A stretch of 64,000 bases of DNA from Bradyrhizobium ivorense (GCF_900696085.1 NZ_CAADFC020000028.1:496001-560000), one strand, 5' to 3'. Positions 36,101 to 43,191 are shown, counted from the first letter of the stretch. The notes: a model not told the origin generated them from the sequence alone. Numbers and translations: made by a program.

Positions 36101-36302
36101 AGGCCGCACGGTCGGCGTTGGCACGGGCTTCGAACTGCGTGGCGGAAAAATCCGGAGATTCCGGCGGAAGGTTCGGCGACGCTGCGCTCTCGTTGGCCGC
36201 GTTGCGGCTCTCGGCGCTCTGTTCGCTGATGTTGAGGGCCTCCTGAATGGCAGAAAGCGCGACTTCGGTGGGATCTTTGACCTTCTTTGGTGTGTTCGCC
36301 AT
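30189..36302 (-). CDS. gpr: Giant coiled-coil membrane protein, growth-pole-ring (GPR)-like
   Basis: A 2037-residue protein. An N-terminal cytosolic ~100 residues are followed by two membrane helices (about 105-127 and 138-162), then some 1700 residues of almost continuous amphipathic helix, a Pro-rich linker near 1900 and a conserved C-terminal helical domain. Three internal repeat layers are visible: 11-residue units around residues 585-650, thirteen 44-residue units around 830-1400 (each starting (S/G)AREAQT-like), and four RDNG(M) units near 1840. The 11/44 periodicity is apolipoprotein-like. Size, two TM helices and this repeat type match the Agrobacterium growth pole ring protein, which organises polar wall growth. 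The ATG at 36300-36302 begins MANTPKKVKD. The upstream region has CtrA-type sites. Confidence 0.85.
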   Translation of the reverse strand: MANTPKKVKDPTEVALSAIQEALNISEQSAESRNAANESAASPNLPPESPDFSATQFEARANADRAAFEPIEEPRSPRRAANDDRETIGQLLQALQRGRPARNSFTLFAVCSGVWLLGCAILTVAFWPSLQSAMAQGTGVLVLAGLAALFVAPVLLFFFLSRLAAHGQDMQLIAQSMAQVAMRFSEPENAAAESMVTVGQAIRREVAAMGDGVERAIARAGELETLVANEVAALERAYSDNEVRIRALLQDIAHQRDNLVGQAEQVRSAISGVQIDLRHDIALISDAIASRVDEVAKSITGALEERGQHITTALSHAGDNMILALGERGGDLLDRLEEASAETTRAVLDASERLTTSLNFKTGHVHDEFVDLADRVHEMLNERIDRIAGEFEQRSSAIIDGITDRTEQVHDSLKNSGDSLLLELELRSNDLIGKIDDAGNRLAGQIMSSGDKASEALDVTVNSLVAKVVGQTETAHDSLSLQMSAFDDLVKNHGSELAEKFARDSGTLGALITRHISEFDRTVKTFGGDIVERMGQRTQDIAESLKTYVDTFDHRVTSNSGQITATLDQRLLQFETTLGSRVTHLDASLNDKLSTFDSSLATKIGSLDSSLATKIGTLDSALADKIGTLDSSLSGHLSTLDSSLDGRLKTLEVTFENRAKSVTETIDGRLGTLASSLTEGAAQAIQSIDSRLGLLTTTLTEGTVQAIAAVDHRINNVTKTIDGHSIRLADTINGHSANLTDAIAARFADVQQGIESRVGVIASDIDTRVAQFEDLLGSRVEAVAGRIESSGRQASEDLMSRAELLSSSIKSHVEDAERSLTNLVVNTSETIQTGARTAQQALLAVSTDVGAQLKLTSAEVEGVLTAVGGSAANSILSSARDAQASLVAASGDVVSQIKSLSEDVERTLQAAGTATAASVLSGAREAQTTLVSASADAASQVKSLAADVEQSLSMSGTAAAEAIMTGAREAQTTLISTSTDVTGQVKSLAGDIERSLSVAGSATAEAVVASAREAHSTLAAASTEAANLVRTLSADMQHSLSTAGNATAESIVASAREAQSTLAGASTEATNLVRTLAADMERSLSMAGAATAESITSGAREAQTTLVNASTEAATKVSALAADIQRALSMAGNGTAEVLTAGAREAQNTLISASTDAANHVKSLAVDVERALTAVSTNTAQSILGSAREAQTSFVATSTEAVGQIRELSAEIQRSLTSAGAETAQSILGSAREAQTSFVSTATEAAEEIRMLSADIERSLTSVGAETAQSILSSAREAQTSFAATSTDAAGQIRVLSADIERTLIAAGAETAQAILSSAREAQTSFAATSADAANQIRSLSADVERALGAVTAKTTDNIQTSAQTAQAALITMSNEVSTKVKTTSADIERSVLSASSAFGSAMTGKTDEIVTYVQQQAERLSQLVDGRRGTLVEALTVKTTQLATDIDRATADALKAIETRGLAFSQSMAAHGSDVARNITSAGDQATGAVAKSLKDLEQASRAAIDQSRQVSISAVTEMQETSKILRTDTVALFERLREGNILLQEVLTGAHDNLNSLERALVTRVADFVSAMNDVTSRNGVATQTLEDQLTVFNSKTGKALEDLGELSSQFETHGKALIEAAAVVEQANRSTTASVGERKAALESLVTTIDLRTTDLDQRLSRFTGLLDESLAAAEERARDIARVVAETAGAGSAAISRQFEAVRLAAENERQQTVDAMNELYQQSNAETDAMFKESTEKFSAMVTAMKQMASEMHSELEATRNELRRGVLEMPQEAAENTAQMRKVIVDQIEALAELNRIVAHHGRGLDVVSAGRSSARQEEAVMAAVGGRGGDVRMRDSGVRDNGMRDNGIRDNGNSASTLPPPDLGMASSRRTEAPPVSPASSDNGRDGWLSDLLNRSDAPPPAPPSREAPRPRPQQQAASNPLESLSLDIGRLMDRSLAAEMWDRYQRGENKAFSKRLYTPAGQKAFDEVARKYRADRGFKQTVDRYIAEFERVLDEVARDGRGQQELRSHLISETGLVYTLLAHAAGRLG
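30724..30788. repeat. 15-bp tandem repeat encoding RDNG(M/I/V) units
   Basis: Four imperfect copies of a 15-base unit around TTGTCGCGCATGCCG inside the growth-pole-ring gene. They encode successive RDSGV, RDNGM, RDNGI and RDNG blocks in the disordered region before the C-terminal domain. Likely to vary in number between strains. Confidence 0.8.
32090..33820. repeat. Thirteen tandem 132-bp units (44 residues each) in the GPR-like gene
   Basis: GAGGTCTGGGCCTCGCGGGCGCT-type blocks recur every 132 bases, for instance near 32463, 32595 and 32727. Each unit encodes (S/G)AREAQT(S/T) followed by IRxLSADIERSL-like helix and ETAQSIL. 44 residues equal four 11-residue apolipoprotein-type turns. Units near 32460-32760 are the most alike, suggesting recent expansion. 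Confidence 0.9.
34360..34550. repeat. 33-bp tandem units (11 residues) in the GPR-like gene
   Basis: Five or more copies of an 11-residue unit like SLATKIGTLDS, read on the minus strand, at 33-base spacing. They form a short hendecad stretch in the first third of the protein. Confidence 0.85.
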
Positions 36303-36472
36303 GTTCAGTCCGAGCCCTCTCACTATTTTACGCTTCGGCGAGCATGCGATCGTCCCCCCGCAAGCTCGAAGCCGGTGCCCATGAGCGGAGCGCAAGCGGC
36401 CCCCCTCGGCGGCTTGTCCGCTACATCCGCAAACATCCTATTGGCTGAGCGATGCGAATGAAATGCTTGCGA

Positions 36473-36497
36473 TTAATACTTTCTTAATCATCGTTAA
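36473..36497. promoter_or_regulatory. CtrA-type binding site (TTAA-N7-TTAA) with adjacent third TTAA
   Basis: TTAA at 36473-36476, seven bases, TTAA at 36484-36487, six bases, TTAA(C) at 36494-36497. The first pair is an exact match to the full CtrA site of alphaproteobacteria. It lies ~170 bases upstream of the GPR-like start (minus) and ~190 bases upstream of the HPt start (plus), in an AT-rich part of an otherwise GC-rich 384-base gap. CtrA control of either gene is inferred, not shown. Confidence 0.7.
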
Positions 36498-36686
36498 CAG
36501 CTTTGCGCCATAAGGCCTTATGGGTACTCGAAATTCCCGCCATAAGCCGCCGATTGTGTCCGGATATTGTCCAAAATCGGGCAGATTTGCAGATGATCCC
36601 GACAACAATCCGTTAACCAGTTTCGTGATTGGCTGGCCTCAACAATCCGCCCCGGCGCGTGGCCCGGCGCGCGACGGGGACAGCTC

Positions 36687-37061
36687 ATGCCGCTTCATGC
36701 CGAACGGGTTGAATGGACGCAATCGCCGCCCTTGGCGCCGGGCGACGGCCCGATCGATGTCGACCATCTCAAGCGCATGACGCTCGGCGACCCCGCCCTG
36801 GAACGCGAGGTCCTGACCATGTTCTCGGCCCAGTCGGCCAGGATCCTCGGCGAGCTCGCGGCCTTGCCGGCCGAGGCGGCCACCCATGCCCACACCCTGA
36901 AGGGGTCGGCGCGCGCGATCGGGGCCTTTGCCGTGGCCGATGCCGCGGCAAAGCTTGAAACCGCGCTGTCCGGCGGTTCCGACCCGGCCCAGCCGCTCGC
37001 CGCGCTCGGCGCCGCGATTGCGGAAGCCCGCACCGCGATCGAACTGATTCTGCGCCGCTAG
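36687..37061 (+). CDS. HPt (histidine phosphotransfer) domain protein
   Basis: A 124-residue cytosolic protein consisting of one HPt domain. HAHTLKGSARAIGA around residues 67-80 carries the phospho-accepting histidine (His69) in the HxLKGS signature. HPt proteins pass phosphate between hybrid kinases and response regulators. No kinase or regulator is encoded nearby. It is divergent from the GPR-like gene and shares its CtrA-site intergenic region, which suggests a cell-cycle or polarity connection. This is inference from position only. An alternative start at 36712 would remove eight residues but loses no domain. Confidence 0.88.
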   Translation: MPLHAERVEWTQSPPLAPGDGPIDVDHLKRMTLGDPALEREVLTMFSAQSARILGELAALPAEAATHAHTLKGSARAIGAFAVADAAAKLETALSGGSDPAQPLAALGAAIAEARTAIELILRR

Positions 37062-37217
37062 CGACCTTCAGCGGCCCCCACGGACGGTCTCCCGACCTGT
37101 CCGAACCGGCCGGCAGGTTTTCGGTCCCGGGCGCTAGCGCTGTGCTGGTCGACCCGTTATAGGACTGCCGGGACCTTTCCATCCATCGTCCGGCTTATTC
37201 CGGCACCACGAGCAATC

Positions 37218-37538
37218 ATGGCCAAAATCCACTTTATCGACCATTCCGGCGAGAAGCGCACTGTTGAGATCGAGAACGGCGCGACCGTCATGGAAGGGGC
37301 GATCCGCAACGCCATTCCCGGCATTGAGGCCGAATGCGGCGGCGCCTGCGCATGTGCGACCTGCCACGTCTATGTCGATGAAGCCTGGCGCGAGAAGGTC
37401 GGCGCGCCCTCGCCAATGGAAGAGGACATGCTCGACTTCGGCTTCGACGTGCGGCCGAACTCGCGGCTGTCCTGCCAGATCAAGGTCACCGACGAACTCG
37501 ACGGTCTCACCGTGTCGACGCCGGAGCGTCAGGCCTAA
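37218..37538 (+). CDS. 2Fe-2S ferredoxin (adrenodoxin/ISC type)
   Basis: A 106-residue ferredoxin. The cluster ligands are Cys40, Cys46 and Cys49 (C-x5-C-x2-C in ECGGACACATCH) and Cys86 in LSCQIKV. An extra Cys44 is present between the first two. The C-terminus (DELDGLTVSTPERQA) fits the vertebrate-type ferredoxin family that serves P450s or iron-sulfur assembly. It is followed on the opposite strand by a thioesterase gene overlapping its stop by four bases, and then by a ferredoxin-NADP reductase (38161), its likely reductant. I recall the same ferredoxin-thioesterase-FNR order in Rhodopseudomonas palustris, but could not check it. Confidence 0.93.
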   Translation: MAKIHFIDHSGEKRTVEIENGATVMEGAIRNAIPGIEAECGGACACATCHVYVDEAWREKVGAPSPMEEDMLDFGFDVRPNSRLSCQIKVTDELDGLTVSTPERQA

Positions 37539-38026
37539 TCCCCGTCGGGGTTCACGCCGCGGCGAACCCAGCGCCGGAAATTCTCCTTGACCTCGACCGG
37601 CAGCGGCGTCGGCTTGCGGGTGGCTTCGTCGATCATGACGGTGACCGCCTTCGCCGACGCCACGCATCTGCCTTCAGAGAACACCACCTGATCGAAGGTG
37701 GTCGACGTCCTCCCGAATTTCACGAGGCCGAGCCCGAGCTCGATCTGGCCCGGCCAATGCAACTCGGCGCGGAAATGGATGTCGAGCCGCACCATGATCC
37801 AGCCTAATCCCGGCGGCAGCAGCCCGTTGCTGCGGTCCTTCACCAGCGTGACGCGGCCGGTCTCGAAATAGCTGGCATAGACCGCGTTGTTGACGTGCCC
37901 GTTGGGATCGAGATCGGCAAACCGCACATTGTCCGAAAGGCGATAGGGGAAGTCTTCCAGGCGCAGCGTATCGTCGGCACGGACAGGGGCGTTCACGAGG
38001 GGGATCTCCGTCGGTTTCCTGCCCAT
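37535..38026 (-). CDS. Acyl-CoA thioesterase (hotdog fold, 4-hydroxybenzoyl-CoA/YbgC type)
   Basis: A 163-residue hotdog-fold thioesterase. The catalytic region RFADLDPNGHVNNAVYASYFETGR (residues about 35-58) contains the Asp and the DxxGHVNN loop typical of the YbgC/4HBT class. It hydrolyses acyl- or aroyl-CoA thioesters in the cytosol. The stop overlaps the ferredoxin stop in a convergent arrangement. It diverges from the ferredoxin-NADP reductase gene with 134 bases between. The substrate is not predictable from sequence. Confidence 0.88.
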   Translation of the reverse strand: MGRKPTEIPLVNAPVRADDTLRLEDFPYRLSDNVRFADLDPNGHVNNAVYASYFETGRVTLVKDRSNGLLPPGLGWIMVRLDIHFRAELHWPGQIELGLGLVKFGRTSTTFDQVVFSEGRCVASAKAVTVMIDEATRKPTPLPVEVKENFRRWVRRGVNPDGD

Positions 38027-38160
38027 ACAGCCGACTTGTTAAGCCTCGGCAAGGGGTTGCCGCGCCAGCCTCTGTCCCTATTATGCATGCCAATCCGGCA
38101 CCCCCTCCGGCTGGACAGGCGAGGAGCCGTCCGGCCGATTTCAACTGAAAAGAAGCGGAT

Positions 38161-39189
38161 ATGAGCGAAGCGATCAAAACCGATGTGCTGATTATTGGCG
38201 CGGGCCCCTGCGGACTGTTCGCCGTGTTCGAACTGGGCCTGCTCGACATGAAGACGCATCTGGTCGACATCCTCGACAAGATCGGCGGCCAGTGTGCCGA
38301 GCTCTATCCGGAGAAGCCGATCTACGACATCCCCGGCATTCCCTTCGTCACCGGCCAGGGCCTCACCGATCAGCTGCTGGAACAGGTCAAGCCGTTCAAC
38401 CCGACGTTCCATCTCAACGAGATGGTGGAGACGATCGAGAAGATCGGCGATCCCTTGTTCCGGGTGAAGACCGATGCCGGCAAGGAGTTCGAGTGCAAGG
38501 TCGTGGTGATCTCCGCCGGCGGCGGCTCGTTCCAGCCGAAGCGGCCGCCGGTGCCGGGCATCGAGGCCTATGAGGGCTCTTCGGTGTTCTACGCCGTGCG
38601 CAAGATGGAGCAGTTCCGCGACAAGAGCATCCTGATCGTCGGCGGCGGCGACTCCGCGCTGGACTGGACGCTCAACCTGCATCCGATCGCCAAGCGCATC
38701 ACGCTGCTGCACCGGCGCGACGATTTCCGCGCGGCGCCGCACAGCGTCGAGCAGATGCGCGCGCTGGTCGCCGACGGCAAGATGGATCTGCGGATCGGTC
38801 AGGTCACCGCGCTCGAAGGCGCGGGCGGCAAGCTCGCCGGGGCCCACGTCAAGGGCAACGACAATGCGATGAGCAAGGTCGATTGCGACACCATGCTGCC
38901 GTTCTTCGGGCTCACCATGAAGCTCGGCCCGGTCGCGAACTGGGGCGTTGCGCTGGAGAACAATCTGGTGCCGGTCGACACCGCAGCATTCGAGACCAAC
39001 GTGCCGGGCATCTTCGCCATCGGCGACATCAACACCTATCCGGGCAAGCTGAAGCTGATCCTCTCCGGCTTCCACGAGGGCGCATTGATGGCGCAGAAGG
39101 CGCACCGCTACGTCTATCCGGACAAGCGGCTGGTGTTCCAGTACACGACTTCGTCATCGAGTCTGCAGAAGAAGCTGGGAGTGAACTGA
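38161..39189 (+). CDS. Ferredoxin--NADP(+) reductase (thioredoxin-reductase-like type)
   Basis: A 342-residue flavoprotein. The FAD-binding motif IIGAGPCGLFAVFELG is at residues 11-26, and VDILDKIGGQCAELYPEKPIYD (near 41) is diagnostic of TrxR-like ferredoxin-NADP reductases. The NADP motif IVGGGDSALDW is near 160, and GDINTYPGKLKLIL near 288 contacts FAD. There is no CxxC redox pair as in thioredoxin reductase, so disulfide reduction is excluded. The C-terminal extension ending SSLQKKLGVN stacks on the flavin in this family. It probably exchanges electrons with the nearby 2Fe-2S ferredoxin. Confidence 0.94.
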   Translation: MSEAIKTDVLIIGAGPCGLFAVFELGLLDMKTHLVDILDKIGGQCAELYPEKPIYDIPGIPFVTGQGLTDQLLEQVKPFNPTFHLNEMVETIEKIGDPLFRVKTDAGKEFECKVVVISAGGGSFQPKRPPVPGIEAYEGSSVFYAVRKMEQFRDKSILIVGGGDSALDWTLNLHPIAKRITLLHRRDDFRAAPHSVEQMRALVADGKMDLRIGQVTALEGAGGKLAGAHVKGNDNAMSKVDCDTMLPFFGLTMKLGPVANWGVALENNLVPVDTAAFETNVPGIFAIGDINTYPGKLKLILSGFHEGALMAQKAHRYVYPDKRLVFQYTTSSSSLQKKLGVN

Positions 39190-39306
39190 ATCGAGCGGAA
39201 TTGAGACCAATGCCCGCGCCACCGGATATTTACGGCGTGGCGCAGGCACTGGAACGGGCTGCGAAATGGCCGTAAACTTCGACTTCGGTGGTCGATTGAT
39301 CAGGTG

Positions 39307-39900
39307 ATGACGATGCGGACGCTATCCAGACTTCGGCTGATCTTCGCGATCGCGACGGCGTTTGTGGTCGCGGCCCCGCTTTCGGCCTCGGCGGTCGATC
39401 TGTCGTCGGCTGCCGGTCTCTGGCAGAAGGTCGAGGACGGCAAGACCAGCGGCTGGTTTCTGATCGTCGACCATAACGGCGTCTTCGAGGGCGCGTTCGC
39501 CAAGATATTTTCCGAACCCGGCGAATCTCCCAATCCGATCTGCTCGAAGTGCACCGATGATCGCAAGAACGCGCCCTGGCTCGGGCTGTCCTTCATCCGC
39601 GACATGAAGCGCGACGGTTTGAAATACGAGAACGGCAACGTGCTCGATCCGCGCGATGGCAAGGTCTACAAGGCCAAGATGACGCTCAGCGCCGACGGCC
39701 AGACGCTGACCTTGCGCGGCTATCTCGGCATCTCGCTGTTCGGCAAGGACGAGGTCTGGACCCGGCTGCCGGATACTGCGATGGCCCAGGTCGATCCCGC
39801 GGTGGTCGCCAAATATCTTCCGGCGCAGGCCGTCGCAGCGAAACCGGCCGCACCAGCCGCACCTGCACCGGCACCTGCACCGGTGCCGAAAAAGCGCTAG
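39307..39900 (+). CDS. DUF2147-domain secreted protein
   Basis: A 197-residue protein with a Sec signal peptide (LSRLRLIFAIATAFVVAAPLSASA, cleavage near residue 30). The mature part matches DUF2147: GLWQKVEDGKTSGWFLIV, YENGNVLDPRDGKVYKAKM and LRGYLGISLFGKDEVWTRL. The C-terminus is an alanine/proline repeat tail (APAPAPAPVPKKR). It should be periplasmic. Role unknown. In-frame starts exist at 39304 (GTG), 39307 and 39313 (ATG). Confidence 0.85.
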   Translation: MTMRTLSRLRLIFAIATAFVVAAPLSASAVDLSSAAGLWQKVEDGKTSGWFLIVDHNGVFEGAFAKIFSEPGESPNPICSKCTDDRKNAPWLGLSFIRDMKRDGLKYENGNVLDPRDGKVYKAKMTLSADGQTLTLRGYLGISLFGKDEVWTRLPDTAMAQVDPAVVAKYLPAQAVAAKPAAPAAPAPAPAPVPKKR

Positions 39901-39904
39901 GTCG

Positions 39905-40951
39905 TCACTGATCCAACCGCCCGACACACGCGGCTTCCGCCGGCAGCGCCGCCTCTGCGGGCAGCGCAACCTCGTTGACGAACTTCGCGACCCCTCCGGG
40001 AAGCGAGGAGGCGGATGCCAGCGCGATCACGAGGTTGCGGTCCGGAAGGTTCAAAATGAGCTGGCTCTGAAAGCCGGCAGCAAAATAGGCCGGCGACCCG
40101 TCGCCGATCTGCTTTGACCACCACAGGTATCCGTAGGCGGCGTCGGCCGGCTCGCCGCCGTCGCTGTGCTTGCGCGTGGAATCGAGGACCCAGGCCTGCG
40201 AGACCACCTGCCGCTCCCGCCACCGGCCTTGCTGAAGATAAAGCAGGCCGATCTTCGCCATGTCCCTGCCGGTCAATCGCAGTCCGCTAAATCCGGGCAG
40301 ATTTCCGTTCCCATCGACCGCCCACTGATAGTGATCGATCCGTAGCGGGGCGAAGAGTTGATTTTTGGCAAACTCCGCAATGTTGCCGCCGACCGCACGC
40401 CTCAGGATGATCGCGATCAGATTGGTCCCCTCATTGTCGTAGTCAAAATGAGTGCCCGGCGGGTGCGTGACCGTGCGCCCGATCATCCAGACGCTGGAAT
40501 TCCAGACGCCCGATACCTCCGCCATCTGGTGCGGAGCGAAGCCCGACGACATCGTCAAGAGGTCGCGCAGCGTGATATCGGCGGCGCGCGGATCGATGGT
40601 CCCTTCCGTCGCTTCGGCAACCAGTTCGGGCAGCTTCTGATCCAGCCGCAACAAACCCTTGTCGATGGCAATGCCGACGACAATCGACAACACGCTCTTC
40701 GTCACCGAATGCACCGGCCATTGCGCATCGGGCGGATTGGAGGCGTAATATTCATGAACGATGCAGTTGCCGCGCGCCAGCACCAGCGCCCTGGCCGACG
40801 GGTATTGTTCGGCGACTGTTGTCGAGAGCCTGGCAAGTGTTTCCGCCGTCGATGCCGTGGCTTGCTGTGCCACGGTCTGCCGGGCCGGAAACCCTGCGGC
40901 AATGAACAACGAGATGCCGATTGCCGCCATCAAAGGTCGCGCGCTGCCCAT
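39905..40951 (-). CDS. Serine hydrolase (class C beta-lactamase / esterase family)
   Basis: A 348-residue exported protein. A signal peptide covers about the first 29 residues. The S-x-x-K nucleophile motif is SVTK at residues 82-85 and the Y-x-N motif is YDN at 171-173; YGYLWWSKQ follows near 275. The third KTG-like box is replaced by AAGFQSQ, as in esterase and D-aminopeptidase members rather than true AmpC. It is therefore better read as an esterase or peptidase of family S12 than as an antibiotic resistance enzyme. It is convergent with the DUF2147 gene (4-base gap), and the DUF2867 gene lies upstream in the same direction. Confidence 0.87.
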   Translation of the reverse strand: MGSARPLMAAIGISLFIAAGFPARQTVAQQATASTAETLARLSTTVAEQYPSARALVLARGNCIVHEYYASNPPDAQWPVHSVTKSVLSIVVGIAIDKGLLRLDQKLPELVAEATEGTIDPRAADITLRDLLTMSSGFAPHQMAEVSGVWNSSVWMIGRTVTHPPGTHFDYDNEGTNLIAIILRRAVGGNIAEFAKNQLFAPLRIDHYQWAVDGNGNLPGFSGLRLTGRDMAKIGLLYLQQGRWRERQVVSQAWVLDSTRKHSDGGEPADAAYGYLWWSKQIGDGSPAYFAAGFQSQLILNLPDRNLVIALASASSLPGGVAKFVNEVALPAEAALPAEAACVGRLDQ

Positions 40952-41028
40952 CGCCCTTCCTCCGCCGTTCGGTCCGTACCGCCCCTTGATCGCCGGGTCT
41001 TTTTTCGAAATTCGAGGTTTCTGCAGCT

Positions 41029-41553
41029 CTACTGCAGTTGTGTTTGTGCACAGCGCGCCAGGTTGGCCCTGACCACGAGGTGATGAAAAGGCCTGATCGC
41101 GTTGAGATAGGTGAAGCCCAGGGCATTGTGGGTATGCACGACGGTTGTCGCGATCAGCAACGTGCCCATTGCAGAATGACGTCGGAGCAGAGACAGCCGG
41201 AAGTCGAGGTGTCGGTCATCCGCACCGAGCACGATTTCGTCCTTGCCCTCCCAGTGCACCGGGAAGAAGTCCACCCGTTCAAGGCTGTCCGGGGACGTCC
41301 TGACCGTATCGGAGGTTTTGATGCCGAAGGGCGTGACCATGGCGTCGCGCAGCGCGATCAACGCCTTTTGCCACGCGGGTGGATTGACCAGCGTCCGCGT
41401 CGCCAGCTCGCGCATGCTCGACTGTTCCGATGCACGCAAGTCAATGCTGTAGCTATCGAGCAAACTGGCGTTCTCGTACCAGCTCGCAACGACACTTTCC
41501 GACGGCGGCGTCGTCCGGCGTACCTGCGGCTTGCGGTCTAAACCCATGCTCAT
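41029..41553 (-). CDS. DUF2867-domain protein
   Basis: A 174-residue protein. The pattern DSYSIDLRASEQSSMRELATR, then LIALRDAMVTPFGIK, and then KDEIVLGADDRHLDFRLSL is characteristic of DUF2867, a domain also found fused to SDR-family proteins. No signal peptide or catalytic motif can be named. It is 77 bases upstream of the serine hydrolase gene in the same direction and may be co-transcribed with it. Base composition is lower in GC than the core genes of the window. Function unknown. Confidence 0.8.
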   Translation of the reverse strand: MSMGLDRKPQVRRTTPPSESVVASWYENASLLDSYSIDLRASEQSSMRELATRTLVNPPAWQKALIALRDAMVTPFGIKTSDTVRTSPDSLERVDFFPVHWEGKDEIVLGADDRHLDFRLSLLRRHSAMGTLLIATTVVHTHNALGFTYLNAIRPFHHLVVRANLARCAQTQLQ

Positions 41554-41930
41554 GATGACGTCACCTGTTCAAGGGGCCAATAGGAAGAGCTGTTCTCGGT
41601 TTTAGACGCGAGTAATTTCCCTACGCTGAGCTCGCAACGCGTCGCTGGCCTGCTGGTCTTCAACTCTACGGTGATCGGCGTGGGGTCTCAAGGCCGATCT
41701 ACTCGTTGATTCCACGAACGATGGAGGGGGCAATGTTCGAGGCTTATTCACACTCAAACCAGGAACGACTGATTGCGACCAGCTGCGTTGAGAAGGAAGT
41801 CCGGTTTGGGTCACAAGCCGTCGATTCCGGCCAACCGCGCAGTGTCCGCTCCGTCCAAATGAGCTGACCTGCTGACGAACGAGTGGACCTTCGGCTACGG
41901 CCAATACCGGACATGCGCCTCTCCAGCCCG
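41554..41930. other. Non-coding gap, 377 bp
   Basis: Between the DUF2867 gene and the winged-helix hydrolase gene. A minus-strand frame at 41602-41904 has a composition typical of rhizobial intergenic remnants (for example FGRSGHCAVGRNRRL) and was not accepted as a gene. No clear terminator. Confidence 0.5.
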
Positions 41931-43127
41931 CTATTGCTGCGACAGGAACGACACCAGCTCGCGGGACCAGAGCTTGGCCGCATCTTCCTCGAACACCGGC
42001 AAATGGTTTTCGCTTTCGAGTGGCACAAGCACGGCGTTTTTGATCGCCCTCGCCAGCAGACGTCCCTGCTCGAATGGAACAAGCTGATCATTGACGCAGT
42101 GGGAAATCATGGTGGGGACTGTGACTTTATCGAGTAGTAGGCGCACATTAATTGCATCAACGGCCGTTCGCGCCATGATGCCGCTCTGGAGCGACAGGGC
42201 CTTCGAGTGGAGGTCGCTGAATAGCCGAAGCTGCTCCGGCGTGGCCCTGGGCAGGAAGAACGAGCAGAATGCGCGCCAGAATGGGGCATCCAGCCTGTTC
42301 CAGGCGGAGCGTATCATCGTGAGAAATGCCTGAGCTTCAGCCTCTGTTTGCGATGATGCACGCTCGTTCCGCCCCTCCGCATACCCACCATGAAGCGCCA
42401 GCCGCGTGACGCGCTTTGGTTGCTCACAAGTGAAAGCTATGGAGGTTGCTGCCCCGCCCGACATACCAAGCAACGCGAAACGCCTGAGCTGCAACGTGTC
42501 AACGACGTCCGTCAGATCGCTGACATAATTCGCAAACGACATGTCTTTCACGTCACGGTCCGACAAGCCGGCGCCCCGACCGTCATAGAGCACTAGCCTG
42601 AAGTGCCCGGCCAACTCGTGAAGCAAGGGCGCAGTCAGCGGATTGTCCCATTCGGCCTCGATATGATTGTACCAATGGGCGGCGCGAACGAGCACTGGGC
42701 CGCTGCCGACGACCGTTGTGGCAAGCCTCGTACCGTCCCTCACCTCAACGAAGGACACAATCGGCTTGGGAGGTCCGATCGCTGACGGCGGCTGTCCGGC
42801 CGGCACTTCGGAAACGGTGACTTGCGCCACGAAGCGAAAGCCGTTCTTGGCATAGGTCCGGATGATGTGCTGCTGCTTGCCAGTGTCGGCAACGGCCTGG
42901 CGCGCCGCATTGATGCGTCCGGCAATCGTGGAGTCGGAAACGAAGCGGCCCTGCCAGACGGATCTGAGCAGCTCATCTCGCGAAACGACCCGCTGCCTAT
43001 TAACTATGAGATGGACTAGCAGATCGAAAACGCTGGGCTCGATGGAAATGGTGCGGCCGCCCTGCGTGAGCTCGCGCAGCCTGGTATCGATGGTAAATCC
43101 CGCGAAGGAATAGGTTGTCCCGGACAT
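41931..43127 (-). CDS. Winged-helix DNA-binding domain fused to alpha/beta-hydrolase
   Basis: A 398-residue soluble protein. Residues 1-103 are an OmpR/CadC-type winged helix (FAGFTIDTRLRELTQGG, VVSRDELLRSVWQGRFVSDSTIAGRINAARQAV, IIRTYAKNGFRF). From about 128 on it is an alpha/beta-hydrolase: DGRGAGLSDR, nucleophile elbow GMSGG (Ser223), acid in VNDQLVP and histidine in SENHLP. The triad looks complete. There is no membrane helix or receiver domain, so the hydrolase fold itself is the likely sensor. It diverges from an O-methyltransferase gene across 119 bases, a likely regulatory target. Its hydrolase domain is related to that of the cyclase fusion at 53274-54611. Confidence 0.87.
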   Translation of the reverse strand: MSGTTYSFAGFTIDTRLRELTQGGRTISIEPSVFDLLVHLIVNRQRVVSRDELLRSVWQGRFVSDSTIAGRINAARQAVADTGKQQHIIRTYAKNGFRFVAQVTVSEVPAGQPPSAIGPPKPIVSFVEVRDGTRLATTVVGSGPVLVRAAHWYNHIEAEWDNPLTAPLLHELAGHFRLVLYDGRGAGLSDRDVKDMSFANYVSDLTDVVDTLQLRRFALLGMSGGAATSIAFTCEQPKRVTRLALHGGYAEGRNERASSQTEAEAQAFLTMIRSAWNRLDAPFWRAFCSFFLPRATPEQLRLFSDLHSKALSLQSGIMARTAVDAINVRLLLDKVTVPTMISHCVNDQLVPFEQGRLLARAIKNAVLVPLESENHLPVFEEDAAKLWSRELVSFLSQQ

Positions 43128-43180
43128 CTGACCTGAGCTATCCGAAGGAAAAATGAAAGCAAAACAAAGAACGATCGAAG

Positions 43181-43191
43181 ATTACAGTAAT
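43181..43191. promoter_or_regulatory. Small perfect palindrome between divergent genes
   Basis: ATTAC-A-GTAAT lies in the 119-base gap between the winged-helix hydrolase gene and the O-methyltransferase gene. It could be an operator half, but it is short and isolated, and chance occurrence is not excluded. Confidence 0.25.

Noticed and set aside
39905..40951. AmpC-type antibiotic resistance gene
   Set aside because: The KTG box is missing and the protein resembles esterase or peptidase members of the family; resistance is not supported.
41602..41904. Possible 100-residue minus-strand protein
   Set aside because: Sequence resembles repeat-derived intergenic remnants of rhizobia and lacks any domain or good ribosome-binding site.
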